A stretch of 64,000 bases of DNA from Rhodanobacteraceae bacterium (GTDB lineage: Bacteria > Pseudomonadota > Gammaproteobacteria > Xanthomonadales > Rhodanobacteraceae): contig SCQU01000013.1 in NCBI GenBank assembly GCA_004299555.1, positions 1 through 64,000 of the forward strand, written 5' to 3'. Both the position numbers and the translations under genes were made by a program. The notes below the pieces were generated by a model that searched no databases, had not been told where the DNA came from, and worked only from the letters and a program-made list of their open reading frames with translations. Shown here in pieces: positions 16,775 through 30,061 of the stretch. Position 1 is the first letter of the stretch, and each line of letters starts with the position of its first letter.

Positions 16775-17274
16775 CCGCCAGCGGTCCGCAACGGCAGTTG
16801 CATTGCCGGGGCTGCCGAGGTCGTTCCGCGACAGCCCCGTGTTCCTCGTCATAGCGGGGCGGCTCGCCCGCCGAACCTGGAATGGCAGAGCGAAGGGTTC
16901 ATCCAGGCAGTCAGTCAAATCGGACGCGCCTCGCATTCCGCCACGAATCCTGCACAGTTGGCGTTCCGGACGACAGTGACCAGTCGGCTGTGGTGAGCAC
17001 CAGTAGCCTGGTGGGCCATTTGCGGCGTGTTGGTCAGCGTTTACCGGCACGCCGGTCGGCGAAAACCGGCCTACTCAAACAACGCCACGATGGCGCAGGG
17101 CGGAACCCCAAGCGCGCGAGAACGCCCGCCTTTGACCGGAAAATCCGCGACCAACGCTGGCTCCGAGGCCGGCGCCGGCTGAAAAACAGCCCGCACAGCC
17201 GAAACCGCTCACGTTAAGGCCGACGGCATCGGCCGGGGTCGACCAGGCGTGACGGGCCGGCAACCCGACGACCG
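16775..17274. other. Intergenic region between convergent genes (500 bp)
   Basis: No gene is supported. CGGGGCTG at 16807-16814 and CAGCCCCG at 16832-16839 form an 8-base stem 33 bases after the small beta-rich gene and may end that transcript, though no T-run follows. The remainder is featureless apart from a small hairpin near the uvrB end, listed separately. Confidence 0.5.
17218..17234 (-). terminator. Weak hairpin downstream of uvrB
   Basis: GGCCGA and TCGGCC form a perfect 6-base stem with a 5-base loop about 40 bases after the uvrB stop on the minus strand, followed by TTAACG. There is no real T-run, so this is a candidate only. Confidence 0.3.
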
Positions 17275-19338
<2,064 letters not shown>

Positions 19339-19465
19339 CCCGACATTATACGTTTGCGCCGCCGACAACCTGCATCGGCATCGGCTGACGCACGTTGCGG
19401 TGGCGTCCCGCTGCCCGCGAAGGCGCGCATTGCGCAGACTGCTCCCACGCCACGAGGGAGCGGTC

Positions 19466-20017
19466 ATGCAACCATCCAGCACGTCAGCAAGCGGGTTCAC
19501 CCTGACGGAATTGTTGACCACGCTCGCCATCGCTGGGCTCCTGGCCGCGCTCGGCATGCCCGCGCTTGGCAGCCTCGTGTCACGCGTTACGGACACCCGC
19601 GCCGCGACGGCCATCACCGGCAGCCTGCACCAGGCGCGCGCCGCCGCGGTCGTGCGGGGCACACGGGTGCTGCTCTGCCCGAGCCGCGATCGCGTCCACT
19701 GCCGCGCCGGCGACGACTGGCAACACGGCTGGATCATAGGCATCGACACCGACGCGGACGGTCAGCCCGATGCCGGCGCGCCGCTCATCGCCGCCCAGGC
19801 GGCATTGCACGCGGGCACCCGCGTCATCACCAGCCGCGGACGCGGCCAGATCGTCTTTCATCCAAACGGCAGTGCCGCCGGCAGCAATGCACGCTTCACG
19901 ATTTGCCGCCTGCACACACGCATGGCCACGGCGGTGGTCGTCGCAAATTCAGGACGCGTACGCCTCGCCGGCGCACGCCCCGACCAGCTGCAGGCGTGCC
20001 TCACCGGCGGACAGTGA
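19466..20017 (+). CDS. FimT/GspH-type minor pseudopilin
   Basis: The 183-residue protein has the type IV pilin N terminus: a short leader, then [20 protein letters not shown] with the prepilin peptidase site G/F and Glu5 (FTLTE). The C-terminal domain has cysteine pairs ([14 protein letters not shown]) and a [12 protein letters not shown] strand like FimT and GspH minor pseudopilins. GAGGGAG lies 5 bases before the ATG. It stands alone between uvrB (divergent) and HMG-CoA synthase (convergent), with no other pilus genes in the window except fimV, so its pilus partners must be elsewhere. FimT-like proteins in Xanthomonadales have been linked to DNA uptake. Confidence 0.85.
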   Translation: MQPSSTSASGFTLTELLTTLAIAGLLAALGMPALGSLVSRVTDTRAATAITGSLHQARAAAVVRGTRVLLCPSRDRVHCRAGDDWQHGWIIGIDTDADGQPDAGAPLIAAQAALHAGTRVITSRGRGQIVFHPNGSAAGSNARFTICRLHTRMATAVVVANSGRVRLAGARPDQLQACLTGGQ

Positions 20018-20043
20018 TGCCGCGCCCACCGGTCCCGGCGCCC

Positions 20044-21582
20044 TCATGCAGCGTGGTCTACACCCGCCTCCGGTGACGCCAGATCGGCCCCCGCGTAGCG
20101 GTAGTACGCCACGCCATAATCGTGGAACGAAGCGTCATCATGCGTGCCGACGTGGTCGATGACCACGCCCGCCGACGCTACCCGGTGCACCGCATCGAGC
20201 GTGCCCGCATCGTGCAGCGACACGTACGCGTCGCGCTCCAGATCCACCGCGCCGGCAAGCGCCGCGCGGAACCCTATCGCGCGCGCCGCCGCTTGCCAGC
20301 CGGGCACCAACCGCGCCGGAATGGCCTCGGCCGCATCACCGCTGCCGTAGCCCAGCAGCAGCAGTTCGCGCCCCTCCAGCGCGACGGCATTCACCGCCGC
20401 ATCCTCGAGCCCGGCGGCCAGCCATGCCGGCAGCGCGGCGGTGTAGAGGTTGCCCAGTTCCAGCATTGCCGCAGACCCGGCGCGGAGCTTGTCTTCCACC
20501 ACCTGCCGGTAGGCCGGAGTTTTGCGAAACACCTTGAGCAGCGCAGAAGCAGCGGGATACGCATCCGCCGGCAGGCTGTCGGCACCGCACGCGCGGACGC
20601 CAAGGCGCCACTCTGAGGTGACAGCCTCCTGCGTCACGCCTGCCGCCGCGCAGTAACCGGCCAGCCCATCGGCCGCCGCATGGTCGCCGTGCTCCGCATC
20701 GTGCGCGAGCGCAGCCAGATACGCCATCGCCCAGGCGTTGCGCGGCATCCGGTGGTAGGGGCGATGCATGAATACCGCCCCCAGCCCGCGCATCCAGGCG
20801 TTGCGCGAGCCTGCGCGCCGGGCGCACAGCGCGTCCAGCGCGCACAGCGTCGCCTCGGTGTAACAGTCGGTCGAATATTTGCCGTTGAACACCGGCTCGT
20901 CGCGCAGGCGCCCATGCCGTCCCGGCACCTGCCCGGCAAACCGGAGGAACGGCTTGCGAAAATCCAGCTCGCGGTAGGCGGAGGCACTGCCGCCGCCGGC
21001 AAGGTCAAATTGCATCAGCCGCGGCGCGGATTCCAGCAGCATCGCAACCGCGCCCGCCCCCTGGGTCGGCTCGCCGCTGCTGCCGCGTGCGTACTCGGCC
21101 ATGTCGGCACTGACCACGATGGCCTGCCGGTTGCGCCCGTCGCAGGCGAGGTAACGCAAGCCGCCCTTCAGCGCGTACACACCGCCCAGGCACGCGTGCT
21201 TGAACTCGGGCACCTCGCACGCGCGCGCCAGCGCGGGCCGGCCCTGCGCCGCCAGCGCGGCGTCCACCAGGCCACGCACGATGACCGCACCCGCCGCATT
21301 GTCGACGCTGGACTCGGTACCCAGCGCGAGATAACCGACGCGGCCCGGATCGATGGCGTACCGCGCCAGCAAACGCAGCACCGCGTTGGCGGCCAGCGTG
21401 TAAACATTCTGATCCGGACCGGCCATGCGGAACGCGCGCCCTACAACCGCGTGCAATTTGGCCGGGTCATTGCGCGTCCATTCGCACCAGCGATCCAGGT
21501 CCACCCGGTACGGCGGCACCCAGACAGCCATTCCGCTGAGGCCAACCCCGGGACTCGTCACCTGCGCGCGTGCGCTCACCAT
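20044..21582 (-). CDS. Hydroxymethylglutaryl-CoA synthase
   Basis: The 512-residue thiolase-fold enzyme condenses acetoacetyl-CoA with acetyl-CoA to HMG-CoA, the entry step of the mevalonate pathway. The catalytic cysteine is Cys131 in EFKHACLGG, the general acid/base Glu90 lies in LALGTESSVDNA, and His273 lies in FMHRPYHRMP. A GYGSGDAAE loop near the C terminus also fits the family. It is longer than Gram-positive MvaS (about 390) because of extra sequence in the C-terminal half. GGAG lies 6 bases upstream of the ATG. It stands apart from the rest of the pathway, about 7.6 kb downstream of idi and on the opposite strand, so its expression is probably controlled separately. Confidence 0.9.
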   Translation of the reverse strand: MVSARAQVTSPGVGLSGMAVWVPPYRVDLDRWCEWTRNDPAKLHAVVGRAFRMAGPDQNVYTLAANAVLRLLARYAIDPGRVGYLALGTESSVDNAAGAVIVRGLVDAALAAQGRPALARACEVPEFKHACLGGVYALKGGLRYLACDGRNRQAIVVSADMAEYARGSSGEPTQGAGAVAMLLESAPRLMQFDLAGGGSASAYRELDFRKPFLRFAGQVPGRHGRLRDEPVFNGKYSTDCYTEATLCALDALCARRAGSRNAWMRGLGAVFMHRPYHRMPRNAWAMAYLAALAHDAEHGDHAAADGLAGYCAAAGVTQEAVTSEWRLGVRACGADSLPADAYPAASALLKVFRKTPAYRQVVEDKLRAGSAAMLELGNLYTAALPAWLAAGLEDAAVNAVALEGRELLLLGYGSGDAAEAIPARLVPGWQAAARAIGFRAALAGAVDLERDAYVSLHDAGTLDAVHRVASAGVVIDHVGTHDDASFHDYGVAYYRYAGADLASPEAGVDHAA

Positions 21583-21671
21583 GCTGGCTCCAGTGCGTGA
21601 CTACAAGGCAGCCGAGTATGCAGTACGCCGCCGTCCAAGCCATGTGAACGATGACACATGTACGCAGGTTG

Positions 21672-21706
21672 CCAAAAACGAAAAGGCCGGCAGCAGGGCC
21701 GGCCTT
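21672..21706 (-). terminator. Rho-independent terminator of tRNA-Asn
   Basis: On the minus strand a perfect 9-base stem (AAGGCCGGC with GCCGGCCTT, 6-base loop) is followed by TTTTCGTTTTT. It begins 8 bases after the CCA end of the tRNA and separates it from the HMG-CoA synthase gene. Confidence 0.85.
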
Positions 21707-21713
21707 CCACATC

Positions 21714-21790
21714 TGGCGCCCGAAGTAGGACTCGAACCTACGACCCCCAGATTAACAGTCTAGTGCTCTAACCAGCTGAGCTATTCGGGC
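21714..21790 (-). tRNA. tRNA-Asn (anticodon GTT), CCA encoded
   Basis: The minus strand folds as a full cloverleaf: acceptor GCCCGAA paired with TTCGGGC, D-arm GCTC/GAGC, anticodon stem CTAGA/TCTGG with loop CTGTTAA giving anticodon GTT (asparagine), and a T-arm with GTAGG-TTCGAGT-CCTAC. The 3' CCA is encoded at 21714-21716. Length is 77 bases. It has its own promoter and terminator. Confidence 0.96.
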
Positions 21791-21802
21791 AGCAAGCCGC
21801 GC

Positions 21803-21831
21803 ATTATCGTGCCGGCAGCCGGGACTGTCAA
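21803..21831 (-). promoter_or_regulatory. Sigma-70 promoter of tRNA-Asn
   Basis: On the minus strand TTGACA (21826-21831) is followed after exactly 17 bases by GATAAT (21803-21808). The -10 box ends 12 bases before the mature tRNA, leaving a short leader. This is the clearest sigma-70 promoter in the window. Confidence 0.85.
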
Positions 21832-21885
21832 AGCTTGCCACGCACTCCCCGAGCTGCCCAGGCGTGGCAATTACGCCAGCAGGAA

Positions 21886-23370
21886 TCACGAATTCGGGAT
21901 CAGCAAAACCTGGCCGGCCTGGATCCCGCCGCCGGTCTGCACCTTGCTCGAATTGACCGAACGCAGCGCGTTCATGCTGATGCCGTACCGCTGTGCGATG
22001 CCGGACAGCGTTTCTCCGCGCGTAACCTTGTGCATGCCCTGGAACGCGTCGTCGGCGGCCTTGACCGCTGCCGGTCGCGGCGGCGGCGGATCCGTGATCG
22101 CCGAACGCGTACGGCTGGCCGCCCGATTGGCGGACGCAAGCCGCGTCGCCGCATCCGACGTCAGATGCAGGCGCAGGTTGCGTTGCTCGGCAAACCAGGT
22201 ACCCGGCGGTGGCGTGGTTTCAAAGTACTGCTTGACGCCGGCCAGGATCGCCTGCGCCAGCCGCCCGCGATCCGTGCTGCTGTCCAGCCGCCGCTCACCC
22301 GCGCGATTGCTGATGAACGCGGTCTCGACCAGGATCGAGGGCACGTCCGGGGACCGCAGCACCACAAAGTTGGCCCCCTGCACGGTGTTGCGGTACAGCG
22401 GCCCGATCTTGCCCAACGCAGCGAGCACGTCGCCGCCGACCTCGTGCGCGGCGTGCATGCTGGCGCCCTGCGACAGATCGAGCAACACCGACGCCAGCGT
22501 CGGGCTCTTGTTGTCCAGCGACACGCCGCCAATCAGGTCCGACGCGTTTTCGCTCTTGGCCAGCCAGCGCCCGGCCTCACTCTGCTTGCCGTGCGGGTCG
22601 AGCACCCACACCGACGCACCGCGCGCGTCGCAATAGTCGGGGCAGGAATTGGCGTGGATCGACACGAACAGGTCCGCCTTGTGCTCACGCGCGATCTGAA
22701 ACCGCTTCTGCAACGGAATGTAATAGTCACCCGTGCGGGTGAGCACGGCGTGCATCCCCGGCTGTGCATCGATCAATTTGGCGAGATCCTTCGCCACTTC
22801 CAGCGTCACGGTCTTCTCGAGCGTGCCGCCCTGGCCGCGCGCACCCGGATCGTCGCCGCCGTGGCCGGCATCGACCGCAATGACCACCGGACGCGGGGTG
22901 CCGTGTGCGATGTCGGTGTCAATCGTGCGCACGATTTGCGACGGCTTGGTGTCCGGCGTACCCAGGTCCACGATCAGCCGGTAGCCGTACTGCGCGGTCG
23001 GATTCAACAAGAAACTCTTGGGCTGCGCGGGTTCGTCCAGATCCAGCACCACGCGCGCCTTGCCCTGGTAGTGGCCGATCCGCATGTCCTTGACCGCGCC
23101 CTTGCCCGGCTTGGCGGCAACATCCTTGCCAAAATCACCATTGTCCAGATCGATGACGACGCGATCCGGCTTGGAGAGCTGGAACAGCCGGTAGTCGACC
23201 GGTGCGGTCAGCTCGAAAATCACCCGCGTGGCGTCGGGTCCACCCCAGATGCGGACGGCTTTGACCGTGCTGGACGGCGCGGCTGGCGTGGCGGCGGCCG
23301 CGACGGCGCACGCCAGCACCCCGCAGAGAGCGGAAAAAATCCACAGCAACGGATGGCGTATCCCCTTCAT
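21886..23370 (-). CDS. amiC: N-acetylmuramoyl-L-alanine amidase, AmiC-type with LysM
   Basis: The 494-residue periplasmic amidase cleaves peptidoglycan stem peptides during cell separation. A signal peptide covers residues 1 to about 26. An AMIN domain follows (about 35-135), then a proline/threonine linker and the zinc amidase_3 domain from about 162 with VDAGHGGDDPGA (zinc ligand His170) and LEKTV (Glu185). A LysM peptidoglycan-binding domain closes the protein (446-494, HKVTRGETLSGIAQRYGIS). It follows tsaE on the same strand with 112 bases between, as in the common tsaE-amiC arrangement. The intervening sequence is AT-rich for this genome and may hold a promoter. Confidence 0.94.
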   Translation of the reverse strand: MKGIRHPLLWIFSALCGVLACAVAAAATPAAPSSTVKAVRIWGGPDATRVIFELTAPVDYRLFQLSKPDRVVIDLDNGDFGKDVAAKPGKGAVKDMRIGHYQGKARVVLDLDEPAQPKSFLLNPTAQYGYRLIVDLGTPDTKPSQIVRTIDTDIAHGTPRPVVIAVDAGHGGDDPGARGQGGTLEKTVTLEVAKDLAKLIDAQPGMHAVLTRTGDYYIPLQKRFQIAREHKADLFVSIHANSCPDYCDARGASVWVLDPHGKQSEAGRWLAKSENASDLIGGVSLDNKSPTLASVLLDLSQGASMHAAHEVGGDVLAALGKIGPLYRNTVQGANFVVLRSPDVPSILVETAFISNRAGERRLDSSTDRGRLAQAILAGVKQYFETTPPPGTWFAEQRNLRLHLTSDAATRLASANRAASRTRSAITDPPPPRPAAVKAADDAFQGMHKVTRGETLSGIAQRYGISMNALRSVNSSKVQTGGGIQAGQVLLIPNS

Positions 23371-23482
23371 GGGGGCAAATTCAATCGCAAGCCACCCTTA
23401 ATTGCAAGTACTTTTTCCTTTGTTATCCGGCAACTGCGCAACTTTCATCAATCCAGATTCAACAAGTTGCGCCAAGTTGGCG

Positions 23483-23983
23483 TCAATTCATGCCAGCGCC
23501 GCCCCCGCAGGGACCGGTTCCAAGCCAGTCCGCGGCTCGCGTCGAAACCGGTGTCAGATGCACGGTGCGCCCCGCACCCGCGTGCTCCAGGGCCACTTCA
23601 AGGTCCGCGGGCGGCAGGCCGCCGGCGCCACGCTCGGGCCATTCGACCAACACGATGGCCTCCGGCGCGTCCAATTCGTCCAATCCCAGCCACTCGAGCT
23701 CGCCGGCACCCGCGATCCGGTACAGATCGAGGTGGAAGCCGGGATGGCCGTTGACGTGGTAGCGCTCGAGCAGGGTGTAGGTCGGGCTTTTGACGCGCTC
23801 GCCGACCCCAAGCGCACGCAGCAGTGCGCGCGCAAAGGTGGTCTTGCCGACGCCCAGCTCACCGCGCAGATACACCACGCCGCCGTCCGCGAGGGCCGGC
23901 GCCAGCCGCCGCGCCAGCGCCACCGTCGCCGCTTCATCGGGCAACGCCAGCACCAGGGTTCGAGCGCGGTCAGACACGGCCAT
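23483..23983 (-). CDS. tsaE: tRNA threonylcarbamoyladenosine biosynthesis ATPase TsaE
   Basis: The 166-residue P-loop ATPase works with TsaB and TsaD in making the t6A modification of tRNAs reading ANN codons. It shows Walker A GELGVGKTTFARALL (about residue 42), the SPTYTLLERY segment and the HLDLYRIAGAGELEWLGLDE motif that includes the family's conserved tyrosine and glutamates. Its start overlaps the end of nnr by 14 bases, the usual nnr-tsaE pairing, so the two are translationally coupled. Confidence 0.95.
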   Translation of the reverse strand: MAVSDRARTLVLALPDEAATVALARRLAPALADGGVVYLRGELGVGKTTFARALLRALGVGERVKSPTYTLLERYHVNGHPGFHLDLYRIAGAGELEWLGLDELDAPEAIVLVEWPERGAGGLPPADLEVALEHAGAGRTVHLTPVSTRAADWLGTGPCGGGAGMN

Positions 23984-25439
23984 TCACCAAAGCCCGCAAG
24001 TAAGGAAACAGTTCCGCCGCCAGCAAGCCCCTCTCGCCCGCCCGCGCCGCCAGATCGCCCGCCCGCGCATGCAGCCCGACGCCAAGGCACGCCGCTTCCC
24101 AAGCGTCCAGCCCTTGCGCCAGCAACCCCGCAACGACGCCCGTCAGGACATCACCCATGCCACCCGTTGCCATGCCGGGATTGCCCCACGGACACAACGC
24201 CACGCGGCCACCGGGATCGGCGATGAGGCTGCCGGCGCCTTTCAGCACCACGACGGCGCGGTATTTTTGCGCGAGCGCGCGCACAACGCCAAACCGGTCC
24301 GCCTGCACCTGCGCGCCGGTGAGGCCCGACAGCCGCGCTGCCTCGCCCGGATGCGGCGTCAACACGGAGACCTGCGGCAACGGGCGCGGTGCGGCGGCCA
24401 GCAAATTGAGGCCATCGGCGTCCAGCACCAGCGGCTTGCCCGCGTCCAGCACAGCCCGCCACAGGCCCTGCCCCCAGTCGCCCTGGCCAAGGCCCGGACC
24501 CAGGGCGCACACGCTGGCACGCGCCAACAGCGGTTCGAGGTTGCGCGGCACGTGCACGCCCGCCGGCATGAGTTCCGGACGCGCAGCGAGGATCGCACCG
24601 ACATTGGCTTCACGCGTGGCAATGCTGACAAGCCCTGCGCCCACCCGCACGGCGGCCTCGCCGCACAGCCGGATCGCGCCGCCGGCGCCGATGTCGCCGC
24701 CGACCGCCAGGACGTGCCCGTAGCGACCCTTGTGGCTGTCGCACGGCCGCGACGGCAATGCCTGCGGCGCAAGCAACACGGCATCGGCCGCGACGTCTGC
24801 GTAAACCTGGGTTGGAATGTCCAGCGTCGCCAGGCTGCGTGCGCCGCATTGATCAGGACCCTGGGCGGTGAACAGCCCACGCTTCCAGCCGACCAGGCAC
24901 ACGGTCGCGCTGGCGTGCACGCAGGCTGCAAAGGCCACTCCGGCATCGGCGTCCAATCCACTCGGCACGTCCACGGCCAACACCGCGCCCGGCCGCGCAT
25001 TCAACGCGGCAATCAAGTCCGCTGCCACCCCCGCCGGGACGCGGTTCAAACCGGAGCCAAACAACGCATCGACGTACACGTCGGCATCCGGCAGCGCCGC
25101 ACCGGCGGCCACCACCGTGCCGCCCGCGCGCAGGAACCCGGCGCGCGCGAGGCCCGCGTCACCCGTGGACTGGCCACCGAGCGCCAACACGCTCACCTGC
25201 AAGCCCGCAGCCCGCGCGAGGGTCGCCACGAGAAAGCCGTCGCCGCCGTTGTTGCCCGGCCCGCACAGGACGCACACGCTGCGCGCGTCGGGCCATCGGC
25301 GGCGCAATTGACCAAACACCGCCTGCGCGGCGCGGTGCATCAAATCGATCCCGGCAATGCCGCCCGCGATCGCCGCACGGTCGAGCGCACGCACTGCCGC
25401 GGTGGTGTAGAGCGTGGTCTGGGGGTCGGGCGCATCCAT
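23970..25439 (-). CDS. nnr: Bifunctional NAD(P)H-hydrate epimerase / ADP-dependent dehydratase
   Basis: The 489-residue protein repairs hydrated NADH and NADPH. The N-terminal YjeF_N epimerase domain (about 1-210) has the GPGNNGGDGFL loop. The C-terminal ribokinase-like dehydratase domain has VLTPHPGEAARL and the anion-hole loop GMGDVLTGVVAGLLAQG near the end. Length is normal for the two-domain form. It is the first gene of the nnr-tsaE-amiC group and divergent from queG, with 22 bases between the start codons, so promoters of the two must overlap each other's 5' ends. Confidence 0.93.
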   Translation of the reverse strand: MDAPDPQTTLYTTAAVRALDRAAIAGGIAGIDLMHRAAQAVFGQLRRRWPDARSVCVLCGPGNNGGDGFLVATLARAAGLQVSVLALGGQSTGDAGLARAGFLRAGGTVVAAGAALPDADVYVDALFGSGLNRVPAGVAADLIAALNARPGAVLAVDVPSGLDADAGVAFAACVHASATVCLVGWKRGLFTAQGPDQCGARSLATLDIPTQVYADVAADAVLLAPQALPSRPCDSHKGRYGHVLAVGGDIGAGGAIRLCGEAAVRVGAGLVSIATREANVGAILAARPELMPAGVHVPRNLEPLLARASVCALGPGLGQGDWGQGLWRAVLDAGKPLVLDADGLNLLAAAPRPLPQVSVLTPHPGEAARLSGLTGAQVQADRFGVVRALAQKYRAVVVLKGAGSLIADPGGRVALCPWGNPGMATGGMGDVLTGVVAGLLAQGLDAWEAACLGVGLHARAGDLAARAGERGLLAAELFPYLRALVNGRV

Positions 25440-25461
25440 CGCGTGATCCTACAATGCACCG

Positions 25462-26562
25462 ATGGACGCGGACAGCAACGCCATCACCCCCGACATCGAT
25501 TTTGCCGCGCTGGCCGAACGCATCAAGGCCTGGGGCGGTGAGCTCGGATTTTCGAAGGTCGCCATCGCCGGCATCGAGCTTGCCGAGGACGAGGCCCATC
25601 TCAACCAATACCTGCGCCAGGGCCGCCACGGAACGATGGCGTATCTTGCCAGCCACGGCACCAAGCGCAGCCATCCGGCAGAACTGATCCCCGGCACCGT
25701 CCGCGTCATTTCGGTGCGGATGGAATACTTTTCCGATGACATTTCGCGTCGCCACGCGTGGCACGTCCTTGGCGACGGCGAGCGCGCCTACATCGCGCGT
25801 TTCGCGCTCGGGCGCGATTACCACCGGGTCGTACGCAAGCGCCTGCTGAAACTCGCCAAGCGCATCGAAGCCGAAATCGGCCCGTTCCATTACCGGCCTT
25901 TCAGCGATTCGGCGCCGGTGCTCGAAAAAGCGCTGGCCCGCAACGCGGGGATCGGCTGGCGCGGCAAGCACACCCTGATCCTGGATCGCGACGTCGGCTC
26001 ATGGTTTGTCCTCGGTGAACTCTATACCGACCTGGCGCTCCCGGTCGACGCGCCGGTCGCAGACCTTTGTGGCACCTGCACCAAATGCATCGACGTGCGC
26101 CCGACCCACGCCATCGTCGCGCCCTACCAGCTCGACGCGCGCCGCTGCATTGCCTACCTGACGGTCGAATCCAGGGACGCGATTCCCGTGGAACTGCGGC
26201 CGCTGATCGGCAACCGCGTGTTCGGCTGCGACGACTGCCAGCTGGTGTGCCCGTGGAACAAGTTTGCGCGGCCGACCCACGAAGAAGCTTTCGCACCGCG
26301 CCACGGGCTGGACGGCGCCAGGCTCACCGAGCTGTTTGCATGGACCGAAAGCGAGTTCCTGGCCAAGACCGAAGGCATGCCGATCCGCCGCGCGGGCTAT
26401 GCCGGATTCATGCGCAACGTGGCGGTCGCGCTCGGCAACGCGCCGTGGTCGGCGGCCATCCTCGCGGCCCTGGAAGCGCGCGCCGACGATCCCTCGCCGC
26501 TCGTGCGCGAACACGTCGCGTGGGCGCTCGAACAACAGCACGAACGCGCGTCCGGGCCGTGA
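25462..26562 (+). CDS. queG: Epoxyqueuosine reductase QueG, with one cluster cysteine replaced by Arg
   Basis: The 366-residue cobalamin and iron-sulfur enzyme catalyses the last step of queuosine synthesis in tRNA. It has the catalytic segment SDSAPVLEKALA, DARRCIAYLT, and the second ferredoxin-type motif CDDCQLVCP (Cys256, 259, 263). The first motif should read CxxCxxCxxxCP, but here it is CGTCTKCIDVRP: Cys203, 206 and 209 are present while residue 213 is Arg (codon CGC at 26098-26100) where the fourth cysteine should be. A TGC codon would differ by one base. Unless compensated, one [4Fe-4S] cluster lacks a ligand. The rest of the protein is full length. TACAAT 12 bases before the ATG may be the -10 box. 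Confidence 0.92.
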   Translation: MDADSNAITPDIDFAALAERIKAWGGELGFSKVAIAGIELAEDEAHLNQYLRQGRHGTMAYLASHGTKRSHPAELIPGTVRVISVRMEYFSDDISRRHAWHVLGDGERAYIARFALGRDYHRVVRKRLLKLAKRIEAEIGPFHYRPFSDSAPVLEKALARNAGIGWRGKHTLILDRDVGSWFVLGELYTDLALPVDAPVADLCGTCTKCIDVRPTHAIVAPYQLDARRCIAYLTVESRDAIPVELRPLIGNRVFGCDDCQLVCPWNKFARPTHEEAFAPRHGLDGARLTELFAWTESEFLAKTEGMPIRRAGYAGFMRNVAVALGNAPWSAAILAALEARADDPSPLVREHVAWALEQQHERASGP

Positions 26563-26568
26563 CCCCGC

Positions 26569-27390
26569 TCAGAACATGTGCCGCTCGATCCCAAGGTGGG
26601 CCATGATCTTGGCGCCGATTTCCTCGATCGAGGTGTGGGTCGTGTTGAGCGATGGAATCCGCTCATGCCGGAAGATCTGGTCGGCCAGCACCAGCTCGCG
26701 CTTGCAGCGGTCGAGCTTGGCGTAACGGCTGCCGGGGCGGCGGGCCTCGCGCACCTGGGCCAGGCGCACGGGTTCGATGGTCAGGCCGTACAGCCGCTGG
26801 CGATAATCTTCCAGGCGCCTGGGCAGCGTATCGTGCTCAAGGTCCTCGTCGGTCAGCGGGTAGTTCGCCGCCTTCACGCCGTAGTGCAGCGCCATGTACA
26901 GGCAGGTCGGGGTCTTGCCGACCCGCGACACGCCGACCAGGATCACATCGGCCCGGCTGTAGTCGAGGTCAACGCCATCGTCGTGCGCCAGCGCGTAATT
27001 GGTCGCGTCGATGCGCGCCTCGTACTGGCCAAAATCCACCATGCCGTGTGCGCGGTTGATCGCACCGGAACGGCGCATGCCCAGCTCCAGCTCCAGCGTA
27101 CCCACGAACGGCGCCAGCACGTCGATCACCAGTGCACCCGACTCGGCAATGATCTCGCACAGCTGCGGATCGACCACGGTATTGACCACGATGGGGCGTT
27201 CATCGCTTTGCGCGTAGACGATCTTGATCCGCAGCGCTGCCGCCCGCGCCTTCTCCGGCGTATCCACGAAGGCAATGCGGTGCGCATCGCACTCAAGGCC
27301 TTCAAACTGTGCGAGGATGGAATTGCCGATGGTCTCGGCGGTGATCCCGGTGGAATCGGAGACGAAAAACACCGTCCTGCGACCGTTCAT
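26569..27390 (-). CDS. ppsR: Phosphoenolpyruvate synthase regulatory protein (bifunctional kinase/pyrophosphorylase)
   Basis: The 273-residue PSRP-family protein inactivates PEP synthase by ADP-dependent phosphorylation and reactivates it by phosphorolysis. It starts with [20 protein letters not shown] and has the P-loop-like [15 protein letters not shown] near residue 150. The start at 27390 (MNGRRT) fits the family; upstream extension is not conserved-looking. It is divergently paired with ppsA, its target, across 118 bases, the typical arrangement. Confidence 0.95.
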   Translation of the reverse strand: MNGRRTVFFVSDSTGITAETIGNSILAQFEGLECDAHRIAFVDTPEKARAAALRIKIVYAQSDERPIVVNTVVDPQLCEIIAESGALVIDVLAPFVGTLELELGMRRSGAINRAHGMVDFGQYEARIDATNYALAHDDGVDLDYSRADVILVGVSRVGKTPTCLYMALHYGVKAANYPLTDEDLEHDTLPRRLEDYRQRLYGLTIEPVRLAQVREARRPGSRYAKLDRCKRELVLADQIFRHERIPSLNTTHTSIEEIGAKIMAHLGIERHMF

Positions 27391-27508
27391 GCCAAGCCTC
27401 CAAGTGAACGCGCAGTGTAACGACCGCGCCGGCAAACTTGTTTCGGCCCGCCGGCACCGTGAAAATGGGTACTTTTACGGGCTCGCGCCCGCTCCCTGGA
27501 GACAAGCC

Positions 27509-29893
<2,385 letters not shown>

Positions 29894-30061
29894 TCCCAAA
29901 CCGGACCGCGGCGGCCTCCGGTCACGGCGTCACCTGGCGGCAACAATCGGCCGGCTACCATGGGCGCGCCGTTGCCGCACGCTGGTTTTGCTCCGCAGTT
30001 CATGCGCTGAAACACTCCGGTCCCGGCCGGGGCGGTTGCCACCGACCGATGAGAGCTTCCG

